In this document: piece after piece, positions 1 to 11,770 of the stretch | Numbering within the stretch: the stretch's first letter is position 1 | Layout of the letters: the number at the start of each line of letters is the position of its first letter | Source of the DNA: Rhinopomastus cyanomelas | Taxonomy: Eukaryota > Chordata > Aves > Bucerotiformes > Rhinopomastidae | Direction: 5' to 3' | DNA length: 64,000 nucleotides | Assembly (NCBI GenBank): GCA_013400115.1 | Contig: VXBP01000332.1 | Coordinates: 236,431 to 300,430, forward strand | Translations under genes and position numbers: made by a program | The notes under the pieces: model-generated | Told to the model about the DNA's origin: nothing | What the model saw: the letters and a program-made list of their open reading frames with translations, nothing else | Databases searched by the model: none

Positions 1-138
1 GGCGGGGGGAACACGGGGGGTGCTGCTCGAGTCGTGGGGGGGCGGTGGGCTGGACTGACGGGCGGACGCGCAGCGGAGCCCCCGCCCCGCCGGGGCGGCC
101 CCAGCCCGCGGTCCCGCCCCCCGCCACCGCCCGGGTTT
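1..138. promoter_or_regulatory. GC-rich block, probable edge of the ZNF516 CpG island or first exon
   Basis: The first ~135 bases are very GC-rich with dense CpG and G runs, unlike the AT-balanced, CpG-poor DNA that follows. In vertebrates such blocks usually mark promoters and non-coding first exons. The only gene supported here, ZNF516, is on the + strand and its coding exon opens with a splice acceptor at 39890, so its promoter must lie upstream. Position and strand therefore fit the 3' edge of the ZNF516 island, but this is inference: no TSS, first-exon donor or TATA element can be pinned down. The block could also belong to an unlinked or divergent transcript. The island presumably continues to the left of the window. 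Confidence 0.5.
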
Positions 139-200
139 GTTTTTTTTTTTAATTTTTTTTTTGGGGGGANTTTTTTTTTATAATTTTTTTTTTTGGGGGG
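139..200. repeat. Homopolymer T/G tract containing an ambiguous base (N at 170)
   Basis: Two similar units sit on either side of a single N. Each has a run of T, a short AA or ATAA interruption, another run of T, then GGGGGGA. The resemblance of left and right units suggests two reads or contigs with the same low-complexity end were joined with an N, rather than genuine tandem duplication. Sequence and length here should be treated as unreliable. Confidence 0.7.
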
Positions 201-840
201 AAGTGGATGTAAAAGCGCTCCTAGGAACAGCCTCCTGGGTCCTGGCGGTGCCATGGATAATTGTGTTTATTATGTTTTAAAGTCAAGGTGGGTTTCTGGG
301 GTCCGGGAGCCTTGCTCCGGTGGCTCCTCGGCGGTCCCACAAGCCTGCCCGGCAAAGGGCCGCTGCGCGCTGGCCCCGTGCCACAGACTTTATTTCATGC
401 TCGCTGCACTAAATGAGTTAACAGCCGAAGGGTTTTTCATTAACTCGACTTGGCAACCATGTATATGCTTGGCTTTCCCCCCACACCTTCCCCCCCCAAA
501 AAAAGAAGGAAAGAGAAAAGCATCATTTTAAGGAGAAGCCGAATAGCAGAACGTGGGTGGCTTTGGGGTCCGTGTCTGATTTCCAAGCTTTTATTTGGAT
601 TTCCTTTGTGCCCACCTCCGTGTGAACAGCATCTGGGCGGGTTGATAACACTAGAGTTTTGTTTTGCATGGTCTATGTGATTTTTACTATTGCTGTCCTG
701 AATGTCCTGGAGGTCCAAGCAGGAGGATGCTGACCCTGAGGGAGGGCAGCAACCTGCAGCTTCATCTCCTGCCTGTAAAGGGCTGGAGGGTGCTGCACTA
801 ACGCTGGTGCGTGTGTGTGTTCATACATGTGTGCGTATGA

Positions 841-945
841 ATGTTAGAATACCAGGCTGGATGGGACCTCAAAGATCATCTGGGTCAACCTTTCTTGGCG
901 GAAGCATGGTCCAGACAAGCTGGACAGGGAGCTGGGCCATGTAAA
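841..945 (-). repeat. CR1 LINE fragment, antisense
   Basis: The text read on the + strand (ggctggatgggacctcaaag, then atcatctgggtcaacc) is the reverse complement of a CR1 3' end. It continues into a CR1-like stretch containing gcatggtccagacaagctgg. It is a short, 5'-truncated and diverged copy from a different subgroup than the copies at 8.4, 11.4 and 35.9 kb. Confidence 0.7.
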
Positions 946-3900
946 GTGTGGTGCTGGAGCTGTACCCCACAGGTGGATGCAGGTGGTGGTGGGTACCTGA
1001 GACAGTGGCTCTCCTGCTCCTCAGTGAGGGCCCCTGCTCTTGCCTGCAGGCTGGCTGTTGCTAGCGGGCCAAAAATAACTATCACAGGAGGTGTTTTGTC
1101 GGGAGAGGAGCGCAGAGGAAAGGTGGTGGTGATAGGAGCAAAGGTTTTGTCAGAGCTGGGAATATTTTGGGAGTTTTGCTCCTGTAGTTTTGTCTGTGGC
1201 AGCTGGCTGGGACAAGTTGTCTCTCCTTGAGCATTGTTGCTTTGCTTTCCGCCAGCGCGTCCTTCAGCTCTGTCACAGCAAACCCTGAGCTGGTCATCCT
1301 GGTCCTATGCTTCTCTGCACACACCCATTGCATCTCACCAGGTGGTGAGGAGGGTGGGCCATGGGGCTTCTCAGAGCTTTCACCCCTGATAAAACTGGAA
1401 GCTGAAGTTGTGTGTGATCACCTGTGGTCTAGTTAGTGTTATAAAGGAGTTATTCCAGGAGACGTCTTCCGTTTCACAAGAGTAGCTGCCGTAGCCATCT
1501 TGAACAAGTGCTGTGCAATAAAGTGATCTGTGTGTGGAGCTCTGTGTTCCTGGCTCTGTGTCCACCTTTACTAGCAACTCAGGAAAAACATTTTTTTAGA
1601 TGGCTCTAAAAATTCATGCCTGTGATTTGTGTTCAAACCTTTAGTTCCTATAAAAATGAGTGATGTTGAAGTGACATCTAGTTAGTGGTAAGTACTATGT
1701 GGTGTGTGTGCACAGCAGGGTGTTACAACCCCCTCTGAACCCTTAGAAAGCATTATCTTTGTATATTAAACTAAAGGAAAAAAGAGAAACTGAGCATGGC
1801 TTAATGATCCAAAACACATTTAAAGAGCAGAGTGGAATTTGTTAGTCTGGCTCCTCTCTAAGCTCAGAATGCCCTTCTAAACTGGGACCAAACCAGTGTG
1901 GATCGAGAGCTGCTTGTGATCCTCGTGGGGAACCAACCGGTTTCTGTCGAAGGACGGGTGCTACCTGGTGTTATTTGTGGATGCCCTCGGTAGCAGTAGA
2001 GCTGGCTGGAAGGGGCGGCAGCAGTAATGTTCAGCTTCTGTATGTTGAAGTAACCAGTGTCTGTGCACTGAGTCTGTCACATGCTTTTATAGGTGGTCAC
2101 AGTATCGCTATCACCGAGATGTAATAATAGCAATTACCAGTATGACAGTGCTCATCGAAAGAGTGAGAACGATTGTGCTGTCATGCTGAACTCTGCCAGC
2201 TGAATTGTCTGTAGGTGCAGCTGTCCCTGCCTATAGCAAAGGTGGATGTTTATGTCTTAACACTTTGCAGGTCTGCATTGGCTTTAATTCACTGAAACGT
2301 TAGCAGCCTTTAAAATGCATCTTGCTATGGGTTCTTGAGTAGCTGGTACCAGAGGGAGCAGTCTGGAAGAATATCACTGGGTCAGCCAACTCTTGCAAAC
2401 TTTGGGCAGTCTGTTAATTCACATTTTTTAAAAGGTTTTTATGTGCAGGTGACATCAACAGAGTTGTCTGTAGTTATCTGTGATCTTAACTAGTGAGTTT
2501 CACACTGAGGTCCATTCTGATGGTGGGCATCTATAGTTGTGATCCAAACCCGGTCAACTTTGAAGGGCCTCACTTCTGTGAAGACTTAAATTCGTACCAG
2601 GTACTTCCAGGGGATTACATACAGCATGCAAAACTGAGCCAGTGTATTAGCTTTTGTGAGGCCAGTGATGAAATCTACGTGTACTCAAACTGGAAAGCTG
2701 GGTTTGACTATACAATTTCTTGAAGTCATCAAAATGGAAAGCTGGAATACTAACTGATTGCGTTTTGCGGGCAGGAACTTGTCCAAGCTTGCAGATTTTA
2801 CAAGTGAAGCGTGCCTGGTTTAAGTCTGTGAGACACAGGTATGAATTTATAGCTACACACCTTGTAAACTTGGATGGGCATTAGGCTTCTGCGCAGAAAG
2901 GGGAGATGGACTGTTAGCGTTTCTCATAGCTGTGTCATGTCCCTCAGCTGGGTGGGGGTGTAGAAAGCCATCCTATAAACTGCCTTGCTGCGTGAGCCCA
3001 GTGCTGTCCCCTAATGAGCATGCTCTCCATCCCACTGACTACTAGGGGTTGTATGTGGGTGTCTCTGGGTGGAATTATCTATATGCGAGTCCGAAATTCT
3101 TAAGAATATTGGCGTTAAGCAGCTAAACTTAATGCAGCATTTTGTTTCTGGGTTGTTTTTGTGGTGGGTTTCTTTTCTGTAGCCATACACTTAGGTAATT
3201 AATCACTGCATGGCAAAAAAAAGAAGTTAAAAAAAAGGGAAAAAGTCACACATGTTTGATTAGATATCTGCAATATAAATATTTGAACCTTGGAGCAACA
3301 TAGCTTTTTCAAAGCAGACATCTTACACGCTGCAAATATTTATACACTCCAGCACTGGGATAAGGCTGTTCTGACTCAGGCACTGAAGGCAAAATGCTGT
3401 TTTTCAGTTACCCACTGGAACTGTGCAGGAGCTCTCTGACGTCATCAGGACAGTGCTTGGGAGCGAGAAGGACTTGCCAAACAGCACTAATGCTTGATTG
3501 TTGCTTCCATGTTAAAAGTAAATGGGACTTCCTTTCCTCTTCTAGCAGGAGCGAGTCTAATAAATGCTGTGTTGGCAAGCCTGCATTAAGACACGCTGGC
3601 GGGTGATGGTCCAGGTACTTAGCATGGCAGTGGCTTTCATTAGGGTGATGACTTCATTGCAAATGTTTACTTTCATTACCTAACTGTTAGTCAGCAAATG
3701 TTTGGTCTCTTGATCTGCTGAACCTGCTTTGCTATTTGAAGCCAGTGAGCTTTGGGCTGGCTTTTTTTTTTTTTATGTGATGACTACTCAAGGTCAGTTT
3801 TTCATTTTTTGCTGTTGTTTATGTCTTGGTTATCTGCAGAGGCCTGTCAGCATTGTCACACTCTTCAGGTTAGCAGTTTCCTCTTGTGTTCCTGAAACTC

Positions 3901-5132
3901 TGCTACAGCAGCAGCACTTGTGCAGAAGGGCTCGGGGCATGAAGCACGTATTCTGGGGTTAACTCAGTGGACAATGCTTGCACCTCGCCAGTAGCTTCCA
4001 AACTACTTATTGCCTGAGAAGTTCTGGCAAGTATTTTATAGCGTAGCACTGGGCTGCTGCAGGATAATTCTTCTGTTTACCGGTCCTGAGTTGTGACCCA
4101 ACCTTGCAAACAGTGCCTGTGGCAGGGCCACGGGGCCAGCAGCTGTTTGCATGGGGACACAGCCACGTGCTGGTGAAGACGCTGCTCTAAACTGTTTCGT
4201 GTCTTAGGTCGCCGAGGAGCAGAGGAATTTTTTTTGGCTGGATTCGGACTCCCGTTCTGATGACTACTTGAAATCCATTTTTGCAAGCCTTTCATTAAAG
4301 TGATTGCTTATGGAAAAGAATTTAATTTGTATCAGCAGGATATTGCATAGATTAACGCTTGTTCAACGCAATCCGTGTTTCATTACGGGTGGTTGCAGAA
4401 GCCAGAGGCCAGGCCTTGCTCTTGTACAGTCGTCGTCAACCCGCGGTAACTTCAGTGAAGTGGTTCTGAATTTACAGGGCTGTGTGTGGGGATGAATTTG
4501 GCACACAGCACTTAACTCCTAATTAAAGCTTATAGCATTACATCCATAATCAGGGCACTCTTAGAATCGCCAAGAAATTACTTCTTTCTTTGTCTGCTCC
4601 CTTTTCTTCCTCTCCTCTTTGCCGCACGGTGTTGGGACCTTGCTTCTCTGGGTTGGGGCCGTTGTATTTATGTCCCAAAGGAAGTGCTTTCCAGCAGCCT
4701 GCGCTCCAAATTGCACAGCGGAATGATTTTGTGGCTCCCCAAATCTTTCAGGGCAGTTTCTAAAACCATCTAGCTTTTAATCTTCTTTTCAAAGTAAAGC
4801 AGAAACTACAAAGCATGTGTAATTACAATTCGTGGCTATTTTTAGATTCCTGACATGTTTCATTCATAGTAGAATGATAAAAAACAAATACTGGGCGTCA
4901 AGGCTGGGCAGGCGGTTTTCAAGCCAACAGCATCCGCTCCAGCCCCCCATCCATGTTTGCCTTGGTCCTTTTCTGTGTGTGTTGTGTTTTTTGGTCGGGG
5001 GGGGGGTGTACCGAAACTCTGCCTTTCAGCACATGTGTGGGGGGGAGCAGGGAGAACGAGGGCTCTATCTATTGGGCAGGTTCTGTTGGGAGTGTTTGCT
5101 GCAAATCGGATCATATGTCAGTGAGTTTGAAC

Positions 5133-5138
<6 letters not shown>

Positions 5139-5169
<31 letters not shown>
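5139..5169. repeat. (CA)n dinucleotide microsatellite
   Basis: About 15 uninterrupted CA units. It is intronic and likely polymorphic in length. The short open frames crossing it (Thr-His repeats on +, Val-Cys on -) are artefacts of the repeat. Confidence 0.97.
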
Positions 5170-5173
<4 letters not shown>

Positions 5174-7816
5174 TCTTTGCTTTTCCGGCAGGTTAAATAA
5201 AGGAGGAACGGTGAGTTGGCTTGTCACTATTTTCACACTGCATGGAAACCTTCGTGTTGGCTTAGTGCAGGGATAAAGCTGACTTAATACTAATTTTTCC
5301 TTGTCTTTTATTTTAAAATATGGTGAGCAGTGAAGTGGCATTAGTTCTCAGTAAAGAGAGGGAGAGAGACTAGTGAAAATGGAGGTGTTTCAGTCACAAT
5401 TGTAGCCTCATTTTAAGCTAATCATGTTTATTTATTTAAAAATAGATTGGGAAAACAAATTAGCCATGTTCTTTGTTTTTCAGAGGGTAACGTGTGTGCA
5501 CTTGCCATATGGTAGCATTTAACCCATATTGTGTGAGCTGACAACAAGTCACATTTATGCTCTGATTTATTTTAATGTCTCAAAATGTTCTTTTTCAGAA
5601 ATCTAGTACAATAAATGATGCATTTAGGATTGTGCAATGTAACTGTGTCTACAGCTGTTTTGCCTCATTGTTATAATGATACCAGGTTCATGAGTAAGCA
5701 ATTTTTTTTCCCCCCTTCTGAAATAATTTCCTTAATAAATAGTCGGGCTCTGAATGTTGAAATGATTTGAGGGAAGAGTTATGAACAATAGCCCGTGACA
5801 CAGTGTGTTGTAAAGGATCGCGGGGCGAGGTGTTACGGTCTCTGCTGGCTGAAACTAGAGCTGCTCCTTTGATGGTTGAGGATGTGCTTGGAAAGACTTT
5901 CTCCCTCCCTCCCGCTCCAGTCTTTGCACAGAGGTTGCTTAGTTGTCTATTTTAATGGATTCATTCTGGCTTCCCTTGCGGTAGACTGCGAGGCACCTGT
6001 ATTGGTGAGCTGAAACCAGTACTGGCAGCCACAAGTATGATAACACCACGAATCAGGCGGCTTAAGGATTGACTTAAACTATGCAATTAGGGAAATAAGG
6101 TCTCTTATTTTCTCTTTGGCTTTGGAGCCCCTGGGAGTTGTATTTTTAGGCTTTTTTTTCCCCCTGTGCTGCCCTAGCTGTGCTTATCTTTAATGCTTCA
6201 GGAGATGGGATTCCACTTGGAAGGCTGAAGGGGTGCAGTACAGGCTTTAACTCCACCACACGGTACATCATGTGAGAACTTCCAAAAGTGCTCAACACCC
6301 CTCGGTGAGACAGCAGTCACTCACCATCTGTCTCCTAAAGTAGTTTCTTTTAACCTTGGAATATAGAAATATTTCAACAAGGTTGTTCACGTGTCTGTGT
6401 CTATAAACCTCCCGAAAAACTGCCAAGCCTCTAATTCCACTGTGGTGTCTGAATCCTAATGTGCACCAATTAGCAGTGGCTAGCGTTGTCATTTATACAA
6501 GTTGAAAGGAGCGTTAACCACCACCCTTCCAACACTAAATACAGCTTTTCCCCTTGTGTGTAGGTGCTTGCATGCAACCAAGAGTCTGTCTTCCAGATTG
6601 TTGTTCTAGCACATTGGTTCATCCTTGGATACGCGACCAGTCTGGTGTACTATCACATCAGCCCCTTTGCAGCAGCCTGTGTATAACTGTACCTTCAGCT
6701 GCTTAGCACAATGCTTCCTTGGTTCTGTTTCTAATGGCTCTGTGAATGCTTATTTTAAGGCTAATTTTACAAAAGTGTTTTCATCGCTGCTGAGAAAAGC
6801 TGTACAAAAAGCTATAAGTGCTTTATTAGATTTGCTCTATTCTATCTCTTTATTTTGTGCTTCCCCCCCAGATAAATTTTACCTCTGTAACGAATGCTGT
6901 GATCTTCAATGCATAATTTATACTGACATTAATGATGATGCTTGGAGAATGTTTTAATGCGGGTTTGAGAAAACACGACCGTTTAAGTTGATAACCCTGG
7001 TCCCATAAAATGTGAGCAGATTTTAGCAGAGAGAGGCTGTGACTATAGGTGCTGTGATGAAATAGCCCACTTCTCATTGTAGCCAGCATACTGGAGAGTT
7101 CATCTTATCATGAGCGGTACATACTGGGTGTCAAGTGACATGGCAGACACACAGCTTTGCTTCTGAATGGCTCTTTCCAATTAGAAAGTAATGGCTTTAA
7201 CGGGATCAACTGAGTAATTGGAGTCTCTTGGCTCTCCAGTGCCAGGAGGTGTGTATTTGCAAATGTTATTTATTTATTTATCTGCTCTTTAATGAGTTGC
7301 AAAATTGTTAGTAACGTTGGGTACATTTTTGGGGGGGAGTGTGGGTGGGAAATACTATGTGGAAATTGTGGGATTAATGGTTTAGTGGTTGGGATTAAAA
7401 ATAGTCACAGCAAATTACCCTGTTGATACTGAAGCCAGAATCTGTTAATGGGGTTACAAGCAGATTGGTTTATCAGTCATTTGTTTTCTAGGTTGATTAG
7501 GGATTATAGGTTGCCATGTATTTGTATCAGAAAAGAAAGCAGTGCAAAGGACAAGGGTTGCAACTACTTTGCTTCGACGTTCCATACACTTCAAAAGACA
7601 GTCTAGAGGTCAGAAGTGTCTTCTAGACTATGGGCAGCCTTTCCCCCTGGGTTTCGATGTGCTGAAGTGGATGTCTGAGGAGCCTGGTGATTGTAAAAGG
7701 GTGGCTTGGCTTGTTAAAAGTCTCAAAACCAGAGCAAAAGCAGGAAGGTAACATGTGAAACTCATACAGGTGTGCCAGGCACGGAGTGTTAAATGCCTGA
7801 TGCTGAATTGTCTGTT

Positions 7817-7914
7817 ACAGAATCAAAGAACTGCTTGGAGTGGAAAAGGCCTTAATGATGAGGGAGTCCAACTGTAAACCCTGCACTCCCAAGTCCACCA
7901 CAGCATTGTGTTTC
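7817..7914 (-). repeat. CR1 LINE fragment, antisense
   Basis: It begins acagaatcaaag, the reverse complement of the CR1 terminal ATTCTATG-like tail. It continues with a diverged form of the usual tail-proximal text (ggaaaaggcctt, gtccaact) and then a cccaagtccaccac segment. It is truncated after roughly 100 bases. Confidence 0.75.
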
Positions 7915-10900
7915 CTACTGTTTCAGTGTGGAATGTAGGGGATTTTTTAGTCACAACAATGCATATCACGTGCAGTGAATGCACTGGACTGATGTGTGTG
8001 TCCTGTTCTAACCTGCAAACGGTCTGTGTGTGCATAGCAAAACCTTTTAACTAGATTGCAAGTGGCACCTTTATCGCTGAGCTGGGCATAGAATTGCAAA
8101 CCTGGGCATCCCCTCTGAGTCTTCATGTAAACGCGAGAGACGTGGTGGAGCCCTTTAGTTATTGTGGCTTTTACACTCCTTGCTGCCTTGTCCTGGGGTG
8201 CAGCTCAAGATAACCTGCTGACATTGGTTGGCTGTGTGGGACTTGCCAAGTGAAATGGCAGGTGAACAAGTTTTCTGCAACTGTTTTGCTAGATTTGGAG
8301 CACTGAGAGGGTTGGTGGAGAGGTTTGTGCTTCCTTGGCCCTGACAGAAAATAAGGGGGAGAACAAGAAGTTTGAGACTTGGTCTAGGTGATCCTGCTGT
8401 TGCAGGGGGATTGGACTGGATGATCTTTCGAGGTCCCTTCCAATCCCTGATGATTGTGTGATTCTATGAAATGTTGACCTGGTTTGAAGGATAAGTATTA
8501 AAGAGGAGTCTGTTGGGGACTGGCTGGTCTGGCAGGCTGTGGAAATGGAAGGAAATGGGGTCTTTGAGGTGTAGGAAATCAGGCTAATGCCTTAGCCTTT
8601 TAAAGCACAGCATGTCTTCTGTCCTTGCAAAAAGTTTGTCCAAGCCTCCTGCAGACACTAAGACTGGTGGCTGGGGGTCAAGGCTTGCATTACCACACTA
8701 GAGAGGAAAACAGATGCTTATCCTCTTAATGTGGCTCTTCTGTGCGTGAGTTTCCTGCTTCTGGAGGATGGAGATGGGAGAGAGATGCCGTAGTGGATGC
8801 AGTGAAGGATGAGGAGCCCAGGGCAGCAATAGAACCAAGAAGTTGGTTTGCAGTTTATTCTGCAGGTTGTGGTGGAGTCCTGTTGCTCAGTAGGGTCGGG
8901 ACCACTGTTCTACAAGTTGGAGCTGCCCTTGCACAGGGAAGAAGGCCATCGCTCAGATGGCTGGCTGTCCTCTGTTGTCGCTGTGGAAGAGGACACAATC
9001 TCTTAAACTCTCTTCAGCATTTAAGAAAAAGGACAAGGCAATTCGACTGATGGCTAAGAAGATGCTAGACATGAAACAGATTATTGTTGTTCTTGCAAAC
9101 CTGGTTTATTCTGATTTGTGAGGAAGATTTTACAGTATGGCGAGGAGAACAGGGGCTGAAATCCTAGTTTTTCATTTTAATGTGATAAGTTTTCAGTTTG
9201 AAGATTCCCACTTTTTTTTGAAGAAAATATCTGTGAAAGTACAGGAGTGTGTCAAGGTGTAAAGGAAAAAAAAAAGAAAAATAATTATGTGGAGGAGCCA
9301 TAAAAATGTTCTTCTCCCAGTCATTCCTACTTCCCTTCCATGCTCTTAGTTTCTAGTGGATTTTGACTAGTGTAACTCAGGGTTTTCTCGTGGAATCTCA
9401 CAGTGGCTCTGCAAAGTTTATGGAATACCAGATGTGCGGAATTACTCATTGTGTAATTCCACCCACAAGGTTACACACCTTGAGTTTGGGATAGTGGAGC
9501 AGTGTCAGGATGAGCTGGCTGACTTGTAGAGGTCTCTAAGCTGTCATCAGCGTAGGTCTCTGCAGAGGTAGTGAAGAGCTGGTGCAAGCAGCAGCCACAG
9601 GAAGAGCTGGAAGAGAGGAAACAGGGCGTGTGGAGCTGAACCCAACCTTAAAGGAGAGTGTGGCAAGACTAGACAGAAATAAGGGGGAGAAAATGGGTGT
9701 TTGCATGTCATACATGTCCAGGAAGACTGTTGAAGGTGGAGAATTAATTTCCCCTGTACCAAGGGCCACTGGGTTTCTCTAGGTAGGTATCTTTTGTTCT
9801 TAGTTTTATCAGAAATCGTGGTAGGTGTCTGTGGTTATCTGTATTACGGTGCTAAAGGATTGTTGGCCCGTAGCAATGCTTTTCTTCACAAGTGGTGAGG
9901 CTGAGGTGGTGGCTGGAGCTCCTCCAGTCCTCTATCTGTTTGCAGCTTTGCTGGGTGTCACTGGGATGGGTTAACATGGTCTGTCTGAGATCTTGTTTTA
10001 TTTCCCATGGCACTGCCCTGTGGCCTGCTGGGTGGTCTCTGCCATCCCGCAGCAGCACGAGGAGACAGGGAGCGTGCAGAGCTGTGTAGGAGCAGGATGT
10101 GGAGATGCCTCATGCTTGTCTGGTGCAGAGCCTGTGTGGTCCTGTTCCCTCACCAAGGGTCCCGGGAAAAATTACAGTTCAAATAATGGTGCTGGAAGGG
10201 GGTGTTGCAGAGAGATGTAAGAGAGAGGAGGGTGGCCAAGCGGATGTGTTTGCGTGCGTCTGAAATAACTGAATGTTTCTGTCGTGTAGTCGCTTTAAGA
10301 CACTAAGACTTGGTATCCACTGCACAGGTCTTTGTTTTTGGCAGACCCTTTTCCTGACTCTTGTCCCCCAGACCCGCTTGGCTCTGCATTCCCCCCATTT
10401 CCCAGGTGCTGCACGCTTCTGAACTTCAGCTGGTGTCAACATTCAAAACCTGACGGTGGTGGAGAATCGGGGTGAGTGGGTGGATATGGCATGTTGAGCA
10501 GGAGAGTTTTTGGAGGAGGAATATGAAGCGGAGCAGGTTTGTGTTCAGGATGAAAACGGGAGCGATGGGAGTGTTGCAAGGGGCCTGTGAAAAGAATGGG
10601 GCTACGCTGGGAAACCAGGCTCTTGGCACAGGAGGTCTGAGAGGGTGGCAGGCGGGATGCTGACAGCCACCTAAGGCTGACTAAACTTTTAGCACTGGCA
10701 ACAAATGTCCTTAAGAAAGGAAATGGAGAAATTGCTATGAATGACTAGAATGTGTTAGGACTAGGGAGGTTTGTGAAAGACGTGTGTCAGCAAAGCTAGC
10801 CATTAGGGGAAAAAAAGTGCTTGACAAGTCTCGTTCACCCCCCGTCTTTTCTGTGACTACACGTGAAATGTCTGGAAAACACATTCTCTAGATGTGAATA

Positions 10901-11350
10901 TTACTGCCAGGACCGTAACCCTGCCTACTTTTCCAAGGGGTCTGTGGGCTAGCATGTTTCGGGTCTCTTCAGAAGAAGCAGAACTTGGCGTTTTAATCAT
11001 TATGAAGGAGGTAAAATGAGGATGTGCAGCAGTTCCTCCTCCCAAGCCTCTATAGTTTTGAGCAATTCATTTTGCTAACAGTTACCCTCTAGATCAAACC
11101 ACAACACAATTATCATGTAAAGGTGTGTGGGAACAACAGCAGGGATCTGTTTGTATCTGACACCAAGTCAGGGGTTTGGGCTTAGGGAAGATGATGGTTT
11201 ATCAGGGCAGTATAATTATAGCTGTTGTCATACGGTGGCTCCCAGTAGCAGCGATGATCTGTTGCTGCTCTTCCGGGATGTGTACAGACGCATTGTAAGA
11301 ATCAGTGCCAGAACATGATTGTATCTTCTCTGTGTAACGTGTGGTTGTAT
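7915..11350 (+). other. ZNF516: Inferred 5' intron of ZNF516, block 2 (non-coding)
   Basis: Apart from the CR1 tail at 8376-8468, I see only unique intronic DNA. A small dyad (GGAATTAC, 7-nt loop, GTAATTCC) lies at 9438-9460. Short open frames around 8742-9050 and 9536-10660 overlap on both strands and have no recognisable protein similarity. Confidence 0.6.
8376..8468 (+). repeat. CR1 LINE 3' end
   Basis: A classic CR1 3' terminus: acttggtctaggtgatcctg, then ggattggactggatgatctt, tcgaggtcccttccaatcc, and an ATTCTATG-type tail ending near 8468. It is 5'-truncated to under 100 bases. It belongs to the same sequence group as the copies at 11351-11617 and 35886-35941. Confidence 0.93.
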
Positions 11351-11617
11351 AGGACGAGTGTTATGACGAGGGGCAGTGGTTGTGAGCTGGAACATAGCAG
11401 GTTCCACATCAACCTGAGAAGGAACTTCTTCACGGTGAGGGTGACGGAGCACTGGAACAGGCTGCCCAGGGGAGTTGTGGAGTCTCCCTCACTAGAGATA
11501 TTCAAGACCCGCCTGGACATGTTCCTGTGTGACTTGGTTTAGGTGATCCTGCTGTTGCAGGCGGATTGGACTAGATGATCTTTCGAGGTCCCTTCCAATC
11601 CGTAGTGATTCTATGGA
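11351..11617 (+). repeat. CR1 LINE 3' fragment with remnant of the reverse-transcriptase ORF end
   Basis: About 265 bases of CR1 in sense orientation. The first ~190 bases still read as the C-terminal end of the CR1 ORF2 protein (residues like NFFTVRVTEHWNRLP and SLEIFKTRLDMFLC) in the + frame that closes at 11542. The 3'UTR with ggattggactagatgatctt and ttccaatcc follows, then a short attctatgg tail. This is the least decayed CR1 piece in the window, but it is a dead 5'-truncated copy with no catalytic domain. Confidence 0.95.
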
Positions 11618-11742
11618 TCCATTAATGGGTCATTAAAAGTATTCAAAGCTTATCTGCTGTCAAATTAAATACTAATAAACATCCATTAATTATCACAGCT
11701 CTCTTCACAACAATGAGGTATTAAGGTATTAGAATTTAATTT

Positions 11743-11770
11743 ACAGAATCACAGAATCATTGAGGCTGTG
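11743..11770 (-). repeat. Possible short CR1 tail, antisense
   Basis: The text acagaatcacagaatcattg resembles the reverse complement of the CR1 ATTCTATG tail and is followed by aggctg. The similarity stops after under 30 bases, so this may be an extreme truncation or a chance match. Confidence 0.4.

Larger units (their letters stand above)
201..7816 (+). other. ZNF516: Inferred 5' intron of ZNF516, block 1 (non-coding)
   Basis: No exon or RNA gene can be supported here. Open frames are short (130 codons or fewer), overlap on both strands and show no recognisable domain. Contents I can name are a CR1 fragment near 841-945, a (CA)n run at 5139-5169, and G runs near 4997 and 7331 that could form G-quadruplexes. 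The stretches around 3230-3350, 5400-5640 and 6700-6960 are AT-rich. A small non-coding 5'UTR exon could be hidden in this block. Confidence 0.6.

Noticed and set aside
1440..1590. LTR-like text with aataaagtg followed by a GT-rich stretch
   Set aside because: It resembles a polyadenylation region of a solo LTR only loosely. No TG...CA ends, target duplication or second LTR could be found.
4200..4290. Possible tRNA-like text (ggattcggactcccg)
   Set aside because: It lacks the A and B box spacing and cannot be folded into a cloverleaf.
4953..5276. Frame with a Thr-His repeat
   Set aside because: The repeat is the translated (CA)n microsatellite.
11315..11542. 75-codon frame resembling a reverse-transcriptase end
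   Set aside because: It is only the last part of CR1 ORF2 in a 5'-truncated element, not a gene.
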